From positions 1-55,486 of the forward strand of contig JAOAHQ010000047.1 of assembly GCA_026415155.1 (NCBI GenBank): a DNA stretch of 55,486 bases, read 5' to 3'. Numbering within the stretch: the first letter of the stretch is position 1; each line of letters begins with the position of its first letter. The position numbers and the translations under genes were made by a program. The notes under the pieces were generated by a model that saw only the letters and a program-made list of their open reading frames with translations, was not told the origin of the DNA and did no database searches. Shown here in pieces: positions 34,105-43,367 of this stretch. Source of the DNA: Rhodocyclaceae bacterium (GTDB lineage: Bacteria > Pseudomonadota > Gammaproteobacteria > Burkholderiales > Rhodocyclaceae).

Positions 34105-35472
34105 ATGATCCGCATCAGCACCTCGATGATCTATGACGCCGGCGTCGGCGCGATCAACCGCCAGACGGCCACGCTCTTGCATCTGCAGCAGCAGGTGGCG
34201 ACCGGCCGGCGCATCGTCACGCCGGCCGACGATCCGGTCAATGCCGCGCGGGCGCTCACCGTGCAGCAATCCGAATCGGTCGTCGCGCAGTTTTCCACGA
34301 CGATCGACAATGCCCGCTCTGCCTTGGGCCTCGAAGAGGCGCAACTGACGAGCGTCAATGAGCTCTTCGCGCGCATCAAGGAGCTGACCGTGCAAGCGGG
34401 CAATGCCTCCTTGACCGCCGGCGACCGGGCCTCGATCGCCATCGAATTGAGAGGCCGCTTCGACGAGCTCTTGGGGCTCGCCAACGCCGCCGATGGCCAG
34501 GGGCTCTATCTCTTTGCCGGCTACAAGGGCGATACCAAGCCCTTCGGCGGCACCGTCGATGTCCTCAATGCCGCGCCCGGCAACGAGATCGCCTACTATG
34601 GCGACGATGGTCAGCGCCTCTTGCAGGTGGCCGCGACGCGTTTCCTGCCGGTCTCCGATTCAGGCCGCGAGACCTTCGTGGCGATCCGCAATGGCAATGG
34701 CAGCTTCGTCACCGATTATGCAAAGAACGCCAGCGGCCAGTCGCTCAACACCGGCACCGGCATCATCGACGGCGGCCGCGTCTATGATCCGGTCGCCTGG
34801 GCGAGTGTGGCCGACAAGAATCTCGAGATCCGCTTCTACGTCGACACCACGGTGACGCCGCCGATCCGCTATTACGATCTCGTTGCCACCAACGGCACGC
34901 CGGCGCCCGGTGACGATGTCTCTTTGCTTACTGGCGTGGCCCCAGTGGTGCCGACCTTCCCCGGCGTGCCGCCGGGGCTGCGCGTCTATCAGGACAACCA
35001 GCCGATCGATTTTTCGGGGCTGGCCGTTTCGCCGGCCGATTATGGCATCGGTGTGACGATCTCTGGGCAGCCCGCCACGAATGATGTGTTCACGATCCGG
35101 CCGAGCACGACGCAAAGCGTCTTCAAGACGCTTGCCAAGCTCATCGCAACCTTGGAGAGCACGACGGCCACCGATGCCGACCGCGCGCGCTACGCCAACG
35201 ACATCGGCTTTGCGCTGCGCGACTTCGACCAGGCGCAGGAAAACGTGCTGCGCGTGCGCGCGGCGATCGGCAGCCGGCTCGCCGAGCTCGATTCGCTCGC
35301 CGCGACGAATGCCGACCTCAAGCTGCAATACCAGCAGACGCTCTCGGCGCTCGTCGATCTCGACTACGCGAAGGCGATCTCGGATCTGACGAGAAAGCAA
35401 GTCGATCTGCAAGCCGCGCAGCAATCCTTCGCGCAGATTTCGCGCCTTACCCTCTTCGATTACCTGCGGTGA
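34105..35472 (+). CDS. flgL: Hook-filament junction protein FlgL
   Basis: Hook-associated protein 3, 455 residues, with a flagellin-like N-terminus (MIRISTSMIYDAGVGAINRQ) and C-terminus (KQVDLQAAQQSFAQISRLTL). The insert between them contains a unit similar to those of FlgK (YGIGVTISGQPATNDVFTIR). It begins 15 bp after flgK, and its stop overlaps the start of the next gene. Confidence 0.94.
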   Translation: MIRISTSMIYDAGVGAINRQTATLLHLQQQVATGRRIVTPADDPVNAARALTVQQSESVVAQFSTTIDNARSALGLEEAQLTSVNELFARIKELTVQAGNASLTAGDRASIAIELRGRFDELLGLANAADGQGLYLFAGYKGDTKPFGGTVDVLNAAPGNEIAYYGDDGQRLLQVAATRFLPVSDSGRETFVAIRNGNGSFVTDYAKNASGQSLNTGTGIIDGGRVYDPVAWASVADKNLEIRFYVDTTVTPPIRYYDLVATNGTPAPGDDVSLLTGVAPVVPTFPGVPPGLRVYQDNQPIDFSGLAVSPADYGIGVTISGQPATNDVFTIRPSTTQSVFKTLAKLIATLESTTATDADRARYANDIGFALRDFDQAQENVLRVRAAIGSRLAELDSLAATNADLKLQYQQTLSALVDLDYAKAISDLTRKQVDLQAAQQSFAQISRLTLFDYLR

Positions 35473-36005
35473 TGCCGTCTGCCCAGCGCCGACTTTTGAG
35501 CCTTCTGCTCGCCGCCGCCTTCGCCGCAGGCTGTTCGAATGTGCCGACCCAATCGAATGCCACGGGCGCGGGCGGCAAGGCAAGCCAAGCCATCGCCAAG
35601 ACGGCCGCTTCGGTGATCGGCGGGCCGCTGATTCCGGATGTTTCACTCGCGCTCTCACCTTCCGTCGTCTATCCGCTCGAAGACCTCGTCTTCTGGGGCG
35701 GGCTCGCAGCGGCGGCCTGGCTCATCCTCGACCCTCTGGCACCCAACTGGGAAATCCGCGCGGCGCGTTTTCCGGGCGATCACTACCACCTGCAGCTTGC
35801 GATGAAGCGTTACTACGCCGGCGGGGCGGGCGAAGCGCGATTGCTCTTCCATCGCCGCGCCAAGGAGCTGATGCACGCAGGCGGCTACTCGTCCTATGAG
35901 GTTGTCGAATACAGCGAGGGGCTCGACTCTTCAGTGATCGGCTCGCAGCGCACCGCCTATGGCGTGATCCGCCTCAAGAGGCCGGCGGCTTCGCCTGGCG
36001 CATGA
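35472..36005 (+). CDS. Putative lipoprotein, function unknown
   Basis: Protein of 177 residues that I do not recognise as a named family. The N-terminus is a lipoprotein signal peptide: MPSAQRRLLSLLLAAAFAAG followed by Cys. The body contains VYPLEDLVFWGGLAAAAWLI (possible membrane-associated helix) and HYHLQLAMKRYYAGGAGEAR. The first codons (PSAQRRLLS) lie inside a copy of the dispersed repeat, read in a different frame from the other coding copies. ATG 35472 overlaps the flgL stop, so it is cotranscribed with flgKL. Its 3' end overlaps the convergent fliR by 32 bp. Confidence 0.7.
   Translation: MPSAQRRLLSLLLAAAFAAGCSNVPTQSNATGAGGKASQAIAKTAASVIGGPLIPDVSLALSPSVVYPLEDLVFWGGLAAAAWLILDPLAPNWEIRAARFPGDHYHLQLAMKRYYAGGAGEARLLFHRRAKELMHAGGYSSYEVVEYSEGLDSSVIGSQRTAYGVIRLKRPAASPGA
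35474..35497 (+). repeat. Dispersed repeat copy in the lipoprotein signal peptide
   Basis: Forward GCCGTCTGCCCAGCGCCGAC plus TTTT, with two substitutions relative to the core. It begins on the third base of the ATG. Confidence 0.7.
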
Positions 36006-36768
36006 CCTCCGCCATGGCGCGGAAGGCCTGATCGAAGAGCGTCTCGAGCGCCACGCCGAAATAGGGCAGCGCGAACATCAGCACGGCCAAACCGGCCATA
36101 AGTGTCACCGGAAAGCCGACCGCGAAGATGTTGAGCTGGGGCGCGACGCGCGCGAGTACCCCCATCGCGAGGTTGGCGATCAAGAGCGCAGTGATCAGCG
36201 GCAGGGCGAGGAGGAGCCCGGCTGAGAAGAGCGTGGCGGACCAGGCCAGCAGGCTCGCAAGGCCTGCGCCGGCAAAGGGCGCGAGGGAGACCGGCAAGAG
36301 GTGAAAGCTCTCCGCGAGCACCGAGAGCGAGAGCAGGTGGCCATTCATCGCGAGGTAGAAGAGCAGCACGATGAGGCCTAGGAATTCGGAGAGCACGGGC
36401 GTTTGCCCGGCGTTTTGCGGGTCGTAGAAGACGGCGAAGGAAAGGCTCATCTGCATGCCGATCAACTCCCCCGCGACGTCGATCGCCGCGAAGGCGATGC
36501 GCAGCGCAAAGCCCAAGATGAGGCCGATCAGCAGTTCGCGCGCGAGGATGACGAAGCCGAGCCAGGAGCCGGCGGGTATGGCCGGCATGGGCGGGAGCGC
36601 CGGCGCGAGGGCGAGCGCGATGGCAAGGCTCGCGACGAGCCGGATGCGCCGCGGCTGCGCGGCATTGTTGAAGACGGGCGCGGCGGCCAAGAGCCCCCAG
36701 ATGCGGGCGAGGGGGAACAGGAAGGCGGCAAGCCAGGCATCGAGCTCGCCGCTCGTGATGCTGATCAT
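35974..36768 (-). CDS. fliR: Flagellar export protein FliR
   Basis: Export-gate membrane protein of 264 residues with about six hydrophobic helices. Typical segments are AWLAAFLFPLARIWGLLAAA, GFALRIAFAAIDVAGELIGM and SFAVFYDPQNAGQTPVLSEF. The start MISITSGELD overlaps the fliQ stop (ATGA). It ends the fliK-fliR operon. Confidence 0.95.
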   Translation of the reverse strand: MISITSGELDAWLAAFLFPLARIWGLLAAAPVFNNAAQPRRIRLVASLAIALALAPALPPMPAIPAGSWLGFVILARELLIGLILGFALRIAFAAIDVAGELIGMQMSLSFAVFYDPQNAGQTPVLSEFLGLIVLLFYLAMNGHLLSLSVLAESFHLLPVSLAPFAGAGLASLLAWSATLFSAGLLLALPLITALLIANLAMGVLARVAPQLNIFAVGFPVTLMAGLAVLMFALPYFGVALETLFDQAFRAMAEVMRQAKPPAS

Positions 36769-37034
36769 CCGATCAGGTTGGGAATCGCGCCGTAGAGCCG
36801 CTGGATGTAGTCGGTCATCAGCGTGATCATCCACGGGCCGGCGATGATCAGCGTGATGAAGACCACCACCAGTTTCGGCACGAAGGAGAGGGTCGCCTCG
36901 TTGATTTGCGTCGCCGCCTGGAAGATCGAGACGATGAGGCCGGTGGCGAGCGCGGCGATGAACAGCGGCGCCGAGATGAGCAGCGTGATTTCGACGGCCT
37001 GGCGGCCGATATCGACGACGGTCGTTGGGGTCAT
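36765..37034 (-). CDS. fliQ: Flagellar export protein FliQ
   Basis: Small gate protein of 89 residues with two membrane helices (EITLLISAPLFIAALATGLI and LVVVFITLIIAGPWMITLMT). Family length is exact. Overlaps fliR by 4 bp and follows fliP by 10 bp. Confidence 0.96.
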   Translation of the reverse strand: MTPTTVVDIGRQAVEITLLISAPLFIAALATGLIVSIFQAATQINEATLSFVPKLVVVFITLIIAGPWMITLMTDYIQRLYGAIPNLIG

Positions 37035-37044
37035 GGCAAGGTCC

Positions 37045-37824
37045 TCATCCGAAACTGGTCACGAGCGAGCCGATGACGAGCTGCCAGCCATCGACGAGCA
37101 CGAACAGCATGATCTTGAAGGGCAAGGCGACGATGACCGGCGACATCATCATCATGCCCATCGACATCAAGACCGAGGCAACCACCATGTCGATGATGAG
37201 AAAAGGAATGAAGATGATGAAGCCGATCTGGAAGGCGGTTTTGAGTTCCGAGGTGACGAAGGCGGGGATCAGGACGCGCATTGGCACATCCTCGGCCTTC
37301 TCAGGCGGCGGGGTGCGGGAGATCTTCGTGAAGAGCGCGAGGTCCGCTTCGCGCGTTTGCTTGAGCATGAAGGCCTTGAGCGGCACGGCGCCGCGCTCGA
37401 GCGCCTCGGTAAAGCCAATGCGGTTTTCGGCAAGCGGCAGATAGGCATCGGTATAGATCTTCTCGCCGACCGGGCTCATGATGAAGAAAGTCAGGAACAG
37501 GGCGAGCCCGACGAGCACCTGGTTGGGCGGCGAAGTCTGCGTGCCGAGCGCATGCCGCAAGAGCGAAAAGACGATGATGATGCGCGTGAAGCTCGTCATC
37601 ATCAAGAGCATCGCCGGCAGGAAGGTGAGGCCGGTGATGAGGAGCAGCGTCTGGATCGACAGCGACCATTGCGTGCCGCCGCCCGGGGCGGGGGTGCTCG
37701 TGATCGCCGGCAGGGCCTGGGCAAGCGCAAGGCCCGGGGCGAGGGCGAGGCATGCGGCGATGAGGTGCCGACTACGGCTTGCCACGGCGTGCGACGATTT
37801 GCTGAAGCCAGGCCGGAAAATCAT
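37045..37824 (-). CDS. fliP: Flagellar export protein FliP
   Basis: Gate protein of 259 residues with an N-terminal signal sequence ending near LALAQA. Conserved parts are [40 protein letters not shown] and [20 protein letters not shown]. The predicted start overlaps fliO by 53 bp, so an internal start could be real, but the signal peptide supports the longer form. Confidence 0.95.
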   Translation of the reverse strand: MIFRPGFSKSSHAVASRSRHLIAACLALAPGLALAQALPAITSTPAPGGGTQWSLSIQTLLLITGLTFLPAMLLMMTSFTRIIIVFSLLRHALGTQTSPPNQVLVGLALFLTFFIMSPVGEKIYTDAYLPLAENRIGFTEALERGAVPLKAFMLKQTREADLALFTKISRTPPPEKAEDVPMRVLIPAFVTSELKTAFQIGFIIFIPFLIIDMVVASVLMSMGMMMMSPVIVALPFKIMLFVLVDGWQLVIGSLVTSFG

Positions 37825-38194
37825 GGGCGGTCGCGTTTTCGGGCAAAGCGGGCACTTCCTGGCGCGGGATTTCCGCCAGCGTCGTGACCTGCCCCGGCGC
37901 GACCCCCAAGACGAGCCAGCTGTTGCCGAGTTCGAGGATCACGACGCGCTCGCGTGCGCCGACGGCGACGGCGGCGACGATGCGCATCAGGCCGGCCACC
38001 GGGCCGCGCGGCTGGCCAAGCCGCTTGATGAGCCAGAGCGTGCCCAAGAGGAGGGCGAGCACGACGAGGAGGCCGAAGACCATCTGCACGGCGCTTGTAC
38101 CGAGCTCGGGGGCCGTGCCGCCAGCGCCGACTTCCGCGGCCAGCGCGGGCAAGGGGATGAGGCTGACGGGCATAACGAGGCTTCGCGGCGACAT
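37772..38194 (-). CDS. fliO: Flagellar protein FliO
   Basis: Assembly factor for FliP, 140 residues. A signal peptide ends near ALAAEVG, one membrane helix is at [20 protein letters not shown], and a basic cytoplasmic tail follows. The periplasmic linker contains [10 protein letters not shown], encoded by the dispersed repeat read in antisense. Confidence 0.88.
   Translation of the reverse strand: MSPRSLVMPVSLIPLPALAAEVGAGGTAPELGTSAVQMVFGLLVVLALLLGTLWLIKRLGQPRGPVAGLMRIVAAVAVGARERVVILELGNSWLVLGVAPGQVTTLAEIPRQEVPALPENATAHDFPAWLQQIVARRGKP
38112..38134 (+). repeat. Dispersed repeat copy inside fliO
   Basis: Forward on the + strand, GCCGTGCCGCCAGCGCCGAC plus TTC, one change from the core. FliO, on the minus strand, reads it as EVGAGGTA. 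Confidence 0.72.
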
Positions 38195-38254
38195 GCCGCG
38201 AAGCTTAAAACCGCGCCTGCGAAGCGAAGAGCGGAGGAAAGGGGGAAAGCCGGC

Positions 38255-38725
38255 CTACTTGCTGAGCTTTCTCATGCGCTCCTGCGGCGTGATGATGTCG
38301 GTGAGGCGGATGCCGAACTTGTCGTTGACGACGACGACTTCGCCCTGGGCAATCAGCGTGCCGTTGACCAGCACGTCCATTGGCTCGCCGGCGAGCCCGT
38401 CGAGTTCGACGACCGAGCCGTGGGCAAGCTGCAAGAGGTTGCGGATCGAGATCTTCGTGCGGCCGAGCTCGACGGTGAGCTGCACCGGGATGTCGAGGAT
38501 CAGCTCGAAGCCTTGGCTCGCATTGGGCGCGCTCGCGGGCCCGGAAAACTGCTCGAAGATCTGCGCGGGCTGGGCCGCCGGCTTGGCCCGCTCATGAGCC
38601 GCCTGTTCATTCATCGCCGCCGCCCAGTCGTCGGCCGTCGCGCCGCCGCCGGCCTCGGCAGCGGCCTGTTCATTCATTGCGGCGGCCCAATCGTCGGCGC
38701 TGACTTGGTCTTCGGTTTCGCTCAT
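38255..38725 (-). CDS. fliN: Flagellar motor switch protein FliN
   Basis: C-ring protein of 156 residues. The SpoA domain at the C-terminus contains LILDIPVQLTVELGRTKISI and NGTLIAQGEVVVVNDKFGIR. The N-terminal extension has two exact copies of ADDWAAAMNEQAA separated by AEAGGGAT, a local duplication not seen in short FliN proteins. It follows fliM with 1 bp between them. Confidence 0.95.
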   Translation of the reverse strand: MSETEDQVSADDWAAAMNEQAAAEAGGGATADDWAAAMNEQAAHERAKPAAQPAQIFEQFSGPASAPNASQGFELILDIPVQLTVELGRTKISIRNLLQLAHGSVVELDGLAGEPMDVLVNGTLIAQGEVVVVNDKFGIRLTDIITPQERMRKLSK

Positions 38726-38726
38726 A

Positions 38727-39716
38727 TCACACTCCGTGTTCTGCGGCTTCTTCCTGCGCCACGAATTTTTCGACCTTCAAGGCGTATTGGCCATGACTGA
38801 GGCCATAGCGGCATTCCATGAGCGGAATGCCATCGACGCGCACCGTGATGAGCTCGGGGATCTCGATCGGCACGATGTCGCCGACCTTGAGCCTCGCCAC
38901 CTCGCCGAGCGTGATCTCTGCATGGCCAAGCGGCGCGACGAGCTCGACTTCGGCCGTCATGAGCTGCTTTCTGAGCAGCGTTGCCCAGCGCTGATCGAGG
39001 CCCGCTTGCTCGCTGTGCATCGTGCTGTAGAGCAGGTCGCGGATCGGCTCGATCATCGAATAGGGCAGGCAGACGTGCATCTCCGCCGAATTGCCCGAGA
39101 ACTCGACCGTGAAGGTGAAGGCGACGACGATCTCCGAAGGTGTCGCGATGTTGGCGAACTGCGTGTTCATCTCCGAGCGCACGTATTCGAACTCGACCTC
39201 GAAGACCGGCTTCCAGACCTTTTGATACTCGGTGAACACGACGTTGATCATGCCCATGATGATGCGCTGCTCGGTGGCCGTGAAGTCGCGGCCCTCGACG
39301 CGCGTGTGAAAGCGCCCGTCGCTGCCGAACATGTTGTCGACGACGAGGAAGACGAGGTTCGGATCGAAGACCAAGAGCCCCGTGCCGCGGAGCGGCTTCA
39401 TCTGGATCAGGTTGAGGTTGGTCGGCACCACCAGGTTGCGGATGAAGTCGCTGTATTTCTGCACGCGCACGGGGCCTACCGAGATCTCGGTGCTCCTATG
39501 CATGTAGTTGAAGAGGCCGATGCGCAGGTAGCGGGCGAAGCGCTCGTTGATGAGCTCCATCGTCGGCATGCGGCCGCGTACGATGCGCTCTTGCCGGCCG
39601 AGGTCATAGCTTTTGATGCCGCCGGTCTCTTCCTCTTGCGGCTCTTCGTCGACTTCTCCCGTCACCCCCTTCAGGAGGGCATCGACTTCTTCCTGGGAGA
39701 GAAAGTCCTGGCTCAT
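38727..39716 (-). CDS. fliM: Flagellar motor switch protein FliM
   Basis: C-ring switch protein of 329 residues. The N-terminal CheY-P binding peptide is DFLSQEEVDALLKG. The middle CheC-like domain has ERFARYLRIGLFNYMHRSTE, and the SpoA domain ends the protein. CheY, its partner, is encoded at 4822-5217. Confidence 0.96.
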   Translation of the reverse strand: MSQDFLSQEEVDALLKGVTGEVDEEPQEEETGGIKSYDLGRQERIVRGRMPTMELINERFARYLRIGLFNYMHRSTEISVGPVRVQKYSDFIRNLVVPTNLNLIQMKPLRGTGLLVFDPNLVFLVVDNMFGSDGRFHTRVEGRDFTATEQRIIMGMINVVFTEYQKVWKPVFEVEFEYVRSEMNTQFANIATPSEIVVAFTFTVEFSGNSAEMHVCLPYSMIEPIRDLLYSTMHSEQAGLDQRWATLLRKQLMTAEVELVAPLGHAEITLGEVARLKVGDIVPIEIPELITVRVDGIPLMECRYGLSHGQYALKVEKFVAQEEAAEHGV

Positions 39717-39723
39717 CTTCGCC

Positions 39724-40308
39724 TTACTGGACGATGAGTGAAGAGAAGAACACTGAGATCACCGGCCCGTCCTCATTGACGTCGAGCTTTTCCTTGGCCG
39801 GATCGGGCTTGCCGCCTTCCAAGGTGGCATTGATCGACTCGCGGATCTGGTTGGCAAGCTGTTGCATGCCTTCTGGCGTCGACAGTTCCGCGGCCTTCTT
39901 GCCGGCGAGGATCAGGAGCGTCTTGTGGCGGATCTCGGGCGCGAACTGCTTGATCTGCTCGGCAACCATCGCATCGGCGAGCTTGAGTTCCGGCACGGCC
40001 TGGACATAGTTCTCTGCCCCCTCATCCGAGCGCAGCTTGACGACGAAGGGATCGAGCTTGACGAAGGTCGGCGGCGCGGCGTGGGCGTCCTTCTTCTTTT
40101 TCTTCGCCTTGGCCGTCTTCGCCGGCGGCGCCTCTTCGTCTTCGGCCGCCTCTTCGTCCTCGGCCGATTTCTTCTTCATCATGAAGAGCGCGCCCGCGCC
40201 GCCCAATACGACGACGAGCACGCCGATGATGATGAAGAGCAAGAGCTTCTTCTTCGGCTTCGGGGCCTCGCCCTCCGCCGGGGCTTCGTTCTTCTTGGCA
40301 TCCGCCAT
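39724..40308 (-). CDS. fliL: Flagellar basal-body-associated protein FliL
   Basis: Inner-membrane protein of 194 residues that supports stator function. One membrane helix (KLLLFIIIGVLVVVLGGAGA) is followed by acidic and Lys-rich linker (DEEAAEDEEAPP, AKAKKKKKDAHA). The periplasmic domain includes PTFVKLDPFVVKLRSDEGAE. It precedes fliM by 7 bp. Confidence 0.93.
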   Translation of the reverse strand: MADAKKNEAPAEGEAPKPKKKLLLFIIIGVLVVVLGGAGALFMMKKKSAEDEEAAEDEEAPPAKTAKAKKKKKDAHAAPPTFVKLDPFVVKLRSDEGAENYVQAVPELKLADAMVAEQIKQFAPEIRHKTLLILAGKKAAELSTPEGMQQLANQIRESINATLEGGKPDPAKEKLDVNEDGPVISVFFSSLIVQ

Positions 40309-40345
40309 GGATCACTCCCTTCACGGGGTCCGAAAAGCCGGACCT

Positions 40346-41428
40346 TCAGGCAAATATATCGATCAGACCCCGGCCCATCTTGAGCCCGATGCCGACGGAC
40401 ACCGGGGCTATCCCCTGTCCGCGCGATTCGCCGGCCTGGGCCAGGCCGCGGTCGAAGCGGGAATTATCGCCATTTTCATCCCCGCGCGAGGAGGGGTGGG
40501 CGTCATGCGTGCCGACCTGCGCCTGGCCAAGCTCGAGGCCGGCTTGCGCGAAGATTTCCTTTAAGCGCGGCAGCGCCGCCTCGAGGGCCTCGCGCACCTG
40601 GGGATTGGCCGAGGCGAAGCTTGCCGTCGCGACATCGCCCGCGACCGAAAGCTTCACCTCGACGCGCCCCAGCTCGGGCGGGGTGAGCACGAGCTCTGCA
40701 CGACCCTCGTGGCGATTGGCCATCCAGACGACGCGGTTGCCGACCTCTTCCTGCCACTGAGCCGTGCCGACCGGCGCGTTCAAGACCGGCGCGGTGTTTG
40801 ATGCTTCGCGAGACGTGGCGGCAGCAAGTGCTGGCGGCAGCGTCGCGGCGGGGGCGGCGCGGCCATCGTCGCGGCCCGCCTCGAGCGCGCCGACGAGTTC
40901 CTCGGCAAAGGCGCGTCCGGCCGCCTCAGGCGCGAGGCGTGCTTCGCTCGCCGCGGCCTGTTTCTCGGCCAGCCCCGCGAGTGGGCCGAGGGCGGCGGTG
41001 CCGCTGCGGGGTGATAAAGCGGCAGCCATTGCCGGCTCCGCCATCACGGCCGGTGTCACGGGGGCGGCAAGAATGTCCAGCGCCTTGCCGTCTGGCGCTT
41101 CGTCGCGGCGCTGGCGGCGCGCTTCATCGGGCTTGGCGAGCCCCATCGCTTCGAGGAAGGGCAGCATCGCAGCAAGCGACGCCTCGGTGGCCGCATCCTC
41201 CGGCCCTCTCTGATGAGGGTCGCCGAGCGCGGTCATGAGCGCCGGATCGGCCGGCGCATCAGAGGCTTGGCCGAGCAGCGTGGCAAAGAGCGCGCCAAAG
41301 TCGCCCGCCTCGTCTTGGCCGGCGGCGTGATTGGCGCGGGCATCAGCGGCGGCATCGCTCGCCGGCGCGGTGATTTTCGTCATCCCCGCAGCGGGGAGAG
41401 AGAGGGCTTGCGGCAAGGGGCTGGACAT
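40346..41428 (-). CDS. fliK: Flagellar hook-length control protein FliK
   Basis: Secreted ruler protein of 360 residues. The C-terminal domain contains ELVLTPPELGRVEVKLSVAG and VREALEAALPRLKEIFAQAG, characteristic of FliK. The rest is Ala/Pro-rich and disordered, as expected. ATG 41428 (MSSPLPQALS) is chosen; a sigma-54 promoter lies about 40 bp upstream. It heads the fliKLMNOPQR operon. Confidence 0.9.
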   Translation of the reverse strand: MSSPLPQALSLPAAGMTKITAPASDAAADARANHAAGQDEAGDFGALFATLLGQASDAPADPALMTALGDPHQRGPEDAATEASLAAMLPFLEAMGLAKPDEARRQRRDEAPDGKALDILAAPVTPAVMAEPAMAAALSPRSGTAALGPLAGLAEKQAAASEARLAPEAAGRAFAEELVGALEAGRDDGRAAPAATLPPALAAATSREASNTAPVLNAPVGTAQWQEEVGNRVVWMANRHEGRAELVLTPPELGRVEVKLSVAGDVATASFASANPQVREALEAALPRLKEIFAQAGLELGQAQVGTHDAHPSSRGDENGDNSRFDRGLAQAGESRGQGIAPVSVGIGLKMGRGLIDIFA

Positions 41429-41467
41429 GGGATGTGAATCCTTTTTCCACACGATTGCCGCCTATTA

Positions 41468-41483
41468 CGCAAGCCCCATGCCA
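41468..41483 (-). promoter_or_regulatory. Sigma-54 promoter for the fliK-fliR operon
   Basis: Minus-strand TGGCATGGGGCTTGCG matches TGGCAC-N5-TTGCW with two changes and exact GG/GC spacing. The predicted start is about 29 bp before the fliK ATG. It is embedded in the hairpin at 41471-41490. Confidence 0.7.
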
Positions 41484-41490
41484 GGGGCTT
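41471..41490 (-). terminator. Hairpin at the fliJ stop, possible terminator
   Basis: Arms AAGCCCC and GGGGCTT with a six-base loop overlap the fliJ stop codon. There is no U-tract on the minus strand, so termination would be weak; the fliK promoter uses the same bases. Confidence 0.4.
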
Positions 41491-41941
41491 ATTTCTTATC
41501 CCCCTCGTGCGGAAGAAAGCGCCGCGCCGCGTGCTCGTCGAGCTCTTTTTGGATCTGACGGGCTTGCGCAGTGGCGAGGCGCTCGCGATGGCGCTGCGCG
41601 AGGGTGTCGAAGGCCTTTGCCTTGCGGCGCTTGTCGAGCCAGTTCTTCTGGCCCGCCAAGGTGCGTTCCTTCGAGGCCTCGACGAGTGCGCGCGCCTGCT
41701 CGATCGCCTCGTCGAGCCGCGCGAGGAAGCTCTGGTAGTTACGCAAGGCCGTGGGGCCGAGGCCCATTTGGGCCGCCTCGAGAAAGCGCTGCTGGTATTC
41801 CTCGCGATACTGGACGAGGAGAGCGAGCCGCTGGCTCGCCTCCTGTTCGCTGCTGATGAGCTGCCCCAGCTGGCGCGTGGCTTCCTCGAGGCGCAGGTTG
41901 GAGAGATCGAGGAGCGGCTGCAAGTGAAACGGCTTGGGCAT
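41489..41941 (-). CDS. fliJ: Flagellar export chaperone FliJ
   Basis: Coiled-coil protein of 150 residues. MPKPFHLQPLLDLSNLRLEE and a long charged helix (VEASKERTLAGQKNWLDKRR) are typical of FliJ, which connects the FliI ATPase to FlhA. It is the last gene of the fliFGHIJ operon. Confidence 0.92.
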   Translation of the reverse strand: MPKPFHLQPLLDLSNLRLEEATRQLGQLISSEQEASQRLALLVQYREEYQQRFLEAAQMGLGPTALRNYQSFLARLDEAIEQARALVEASKERTLAGQKNWLDKRRKAKAFDTLAQRHRERLATAQARQIQKELDEHAARRFLPHEGDKK

Positions 41942-41969
41942 GGCCCGAGTATACGCCTCGCCGAGTCAC

Positions 41970-43367
41970 TCACTTTGCCTCGGGAAAGATCGCCTCGAGC
42001 GCCGCCTGGCTGTGCGCGAGATCGGCGCGCTCTTCGATCGCCTGCTGCAAGAAGCGCTCAAGCTGCGGGTAAAGCGCGATGGCGCGGTCGAGCAGCGGAT
42101 CGGAGCCCGGCGCATAGGCGCCCACCGCAAGGAGATCGCGGGCGCGCTGGTAGCGCGAGTAAAGCTGCTTGAAGCGCCGCACGCGCTCGAACTGCTCGGG
42201 CGTGATCAGATTCGTCATCGCGCGCGAGATCGATTGCTCGATGTCGATGGCCGGGTAGTGGCCGGCATCGGCGAGCAGCCGCGAGAGCACGATGTGGCCA
42301 TCGAGGATCGCGCGTGCGGCATCGGCGATCGGGTCCTGCTGGTCGTCGCCCTCGGCGAGCACGGTGTAGAAGGCGGTGATCGAGCCGCCGCCGGCCGGGC
42401 CGTTGCCGGCGCGCTCGACGAGCTGCGGCAGGCGCGCGAAGACGCTCGGCGGATAGCCGCGCGTCACCGGCGGCTCGCCGACCGCCAGCGCGATCTCGCG
42501 CTGCGCCATCGCGTAGCGCGTCAGCGAATCCATGATGAGCAGCACATGGCGGCCTTCCTCGCGAAAGGCCTCGGCGATCGTCGTCGCATAAGCCGCCCCT
42601 TGCAGGCGCATCAAGGGGCTCACGTCGGCCGGCGCGGCGACGACCACCGAGCGCTGCAAGCCCTCTTCGCCGAGGTTTTGCTCGATGAACTCCTTGACCT
42701 CGCGGCCGCGCTCGCCGATCAAGCCCACCACGATCACGTCGGCGGCGGTGTAACGCGCCATCATGCCCAAGAGCACGCTTTTCCCCACCCCAGAGCCGGC
42801 GAAGAGGCCAAGCCGCTGGCCGCGGCCAACGGTGAGCAGCGCATTGATGGCGCGGATGCCGACGTCGAGCGTCGTATTGATCGGCTCGCGCGCGAGCGGA
42901 TTGAGCGGCCGGCCGACGATCGAACGGCTCGTCTTGTCATCGAGCGGCCCCAGCCCATCGAGCGGCCGGCCATTGCCATCGACGACACGGCCCAAGAGCT
43001 GCGGCCCCACCGGCAAGTGCTTGGCGCGATCGAGCAGCCGCCGGCGCGGCGTGAAGGGCTGGCCCAGGCGCGGGGGCGGCGACGGGGCTTCGAGCGGTAG
43101 CACGTGGGCGCCGGGCGCCAGGCCATAGACGTCCTCGGTCGGCATCATATAGAGCTTTTCGCCCGCGAAGCCGACCACTTCGGCCTCGACGCTGCCGCCG
43201 CCGGGCGCCTCGATGCGGCAGCCCGAGCCCAAGGGGAGCTTCAAGCCCGCCGCCTCCATGACGAGGCCGTTGATGCGCGTAAGCCGCCCGGCGATGCGAA
43301 AGGGTTGGGCGCTCTTCGCCTGCTTTTGGCAGTCGGCGAGAAAGGCGCGGATGCGCTCAAGCTCCAT
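41970..43367 (-). CDS. fliI: Flagellum-specific ATPase FliI
   Basis: Export ATPase of 465 residues. The Walker A loop AGSGVGKS is near residue 190 and Walker B is [23 protein letters not shown] and [12 protein letters not shown] are typical of the F1-like family. Its start overlaps the fliH end by 11 bp. Confidence 0.97.
   Translation of the reverse strand: MELERIRAFLADCQKQAKSAQPFRIAGRLTRINGLVMEAAGLKLPLGSGCRIEAPGGGSVEAEVVGFAGEKLYMMPTEDVYGLAPGAHVLPLEAPSPPPRLGQPFTPRRRLLDRAKHLPVGPQLLGRVVDGNGRPLDGLGPLDDKTSRSIVGRPLNPLAREPINTTLDVGIRAINALLTVGRGQRLGLFAGSGVGKSVLLGMMARYTAADVIVVGLIGERGREVKEFIEQNLGEEGLQRSVVVAAPADVSPLMRLQGAAYATTIAEAFREEGRHVLLIMDSLTRYAMAQREIALAVGEPPVTRGYPPSVFARLPQLVERAGNGPAGGGSITAFYTVLAEGDDQQDPIADAARAILDGHIVLSRLLADAGHYPAIDIEQSISRAMTNLITPEQFERVRRFKQLYSRYQRARDLLAVGAYAPGSDPLLDRAIALYPQLERFLQQAIEERADLAHSQAALEAIFPEAK

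Noticed and set aside
31831-34395. Long open frame on the minus strand opposite flgK
   Set aside because: It is an antisense shadow caused by GC-rich third codon positions; its translation is Arg/Asp/Gly-rich low complexity and flgK is unambiguous.
38690-38710. GTCGGCGCTGACTTGG in fliN as another repeat copy
   Set aside because: The match is short and explained by the duplicated SADDW coding sequence.
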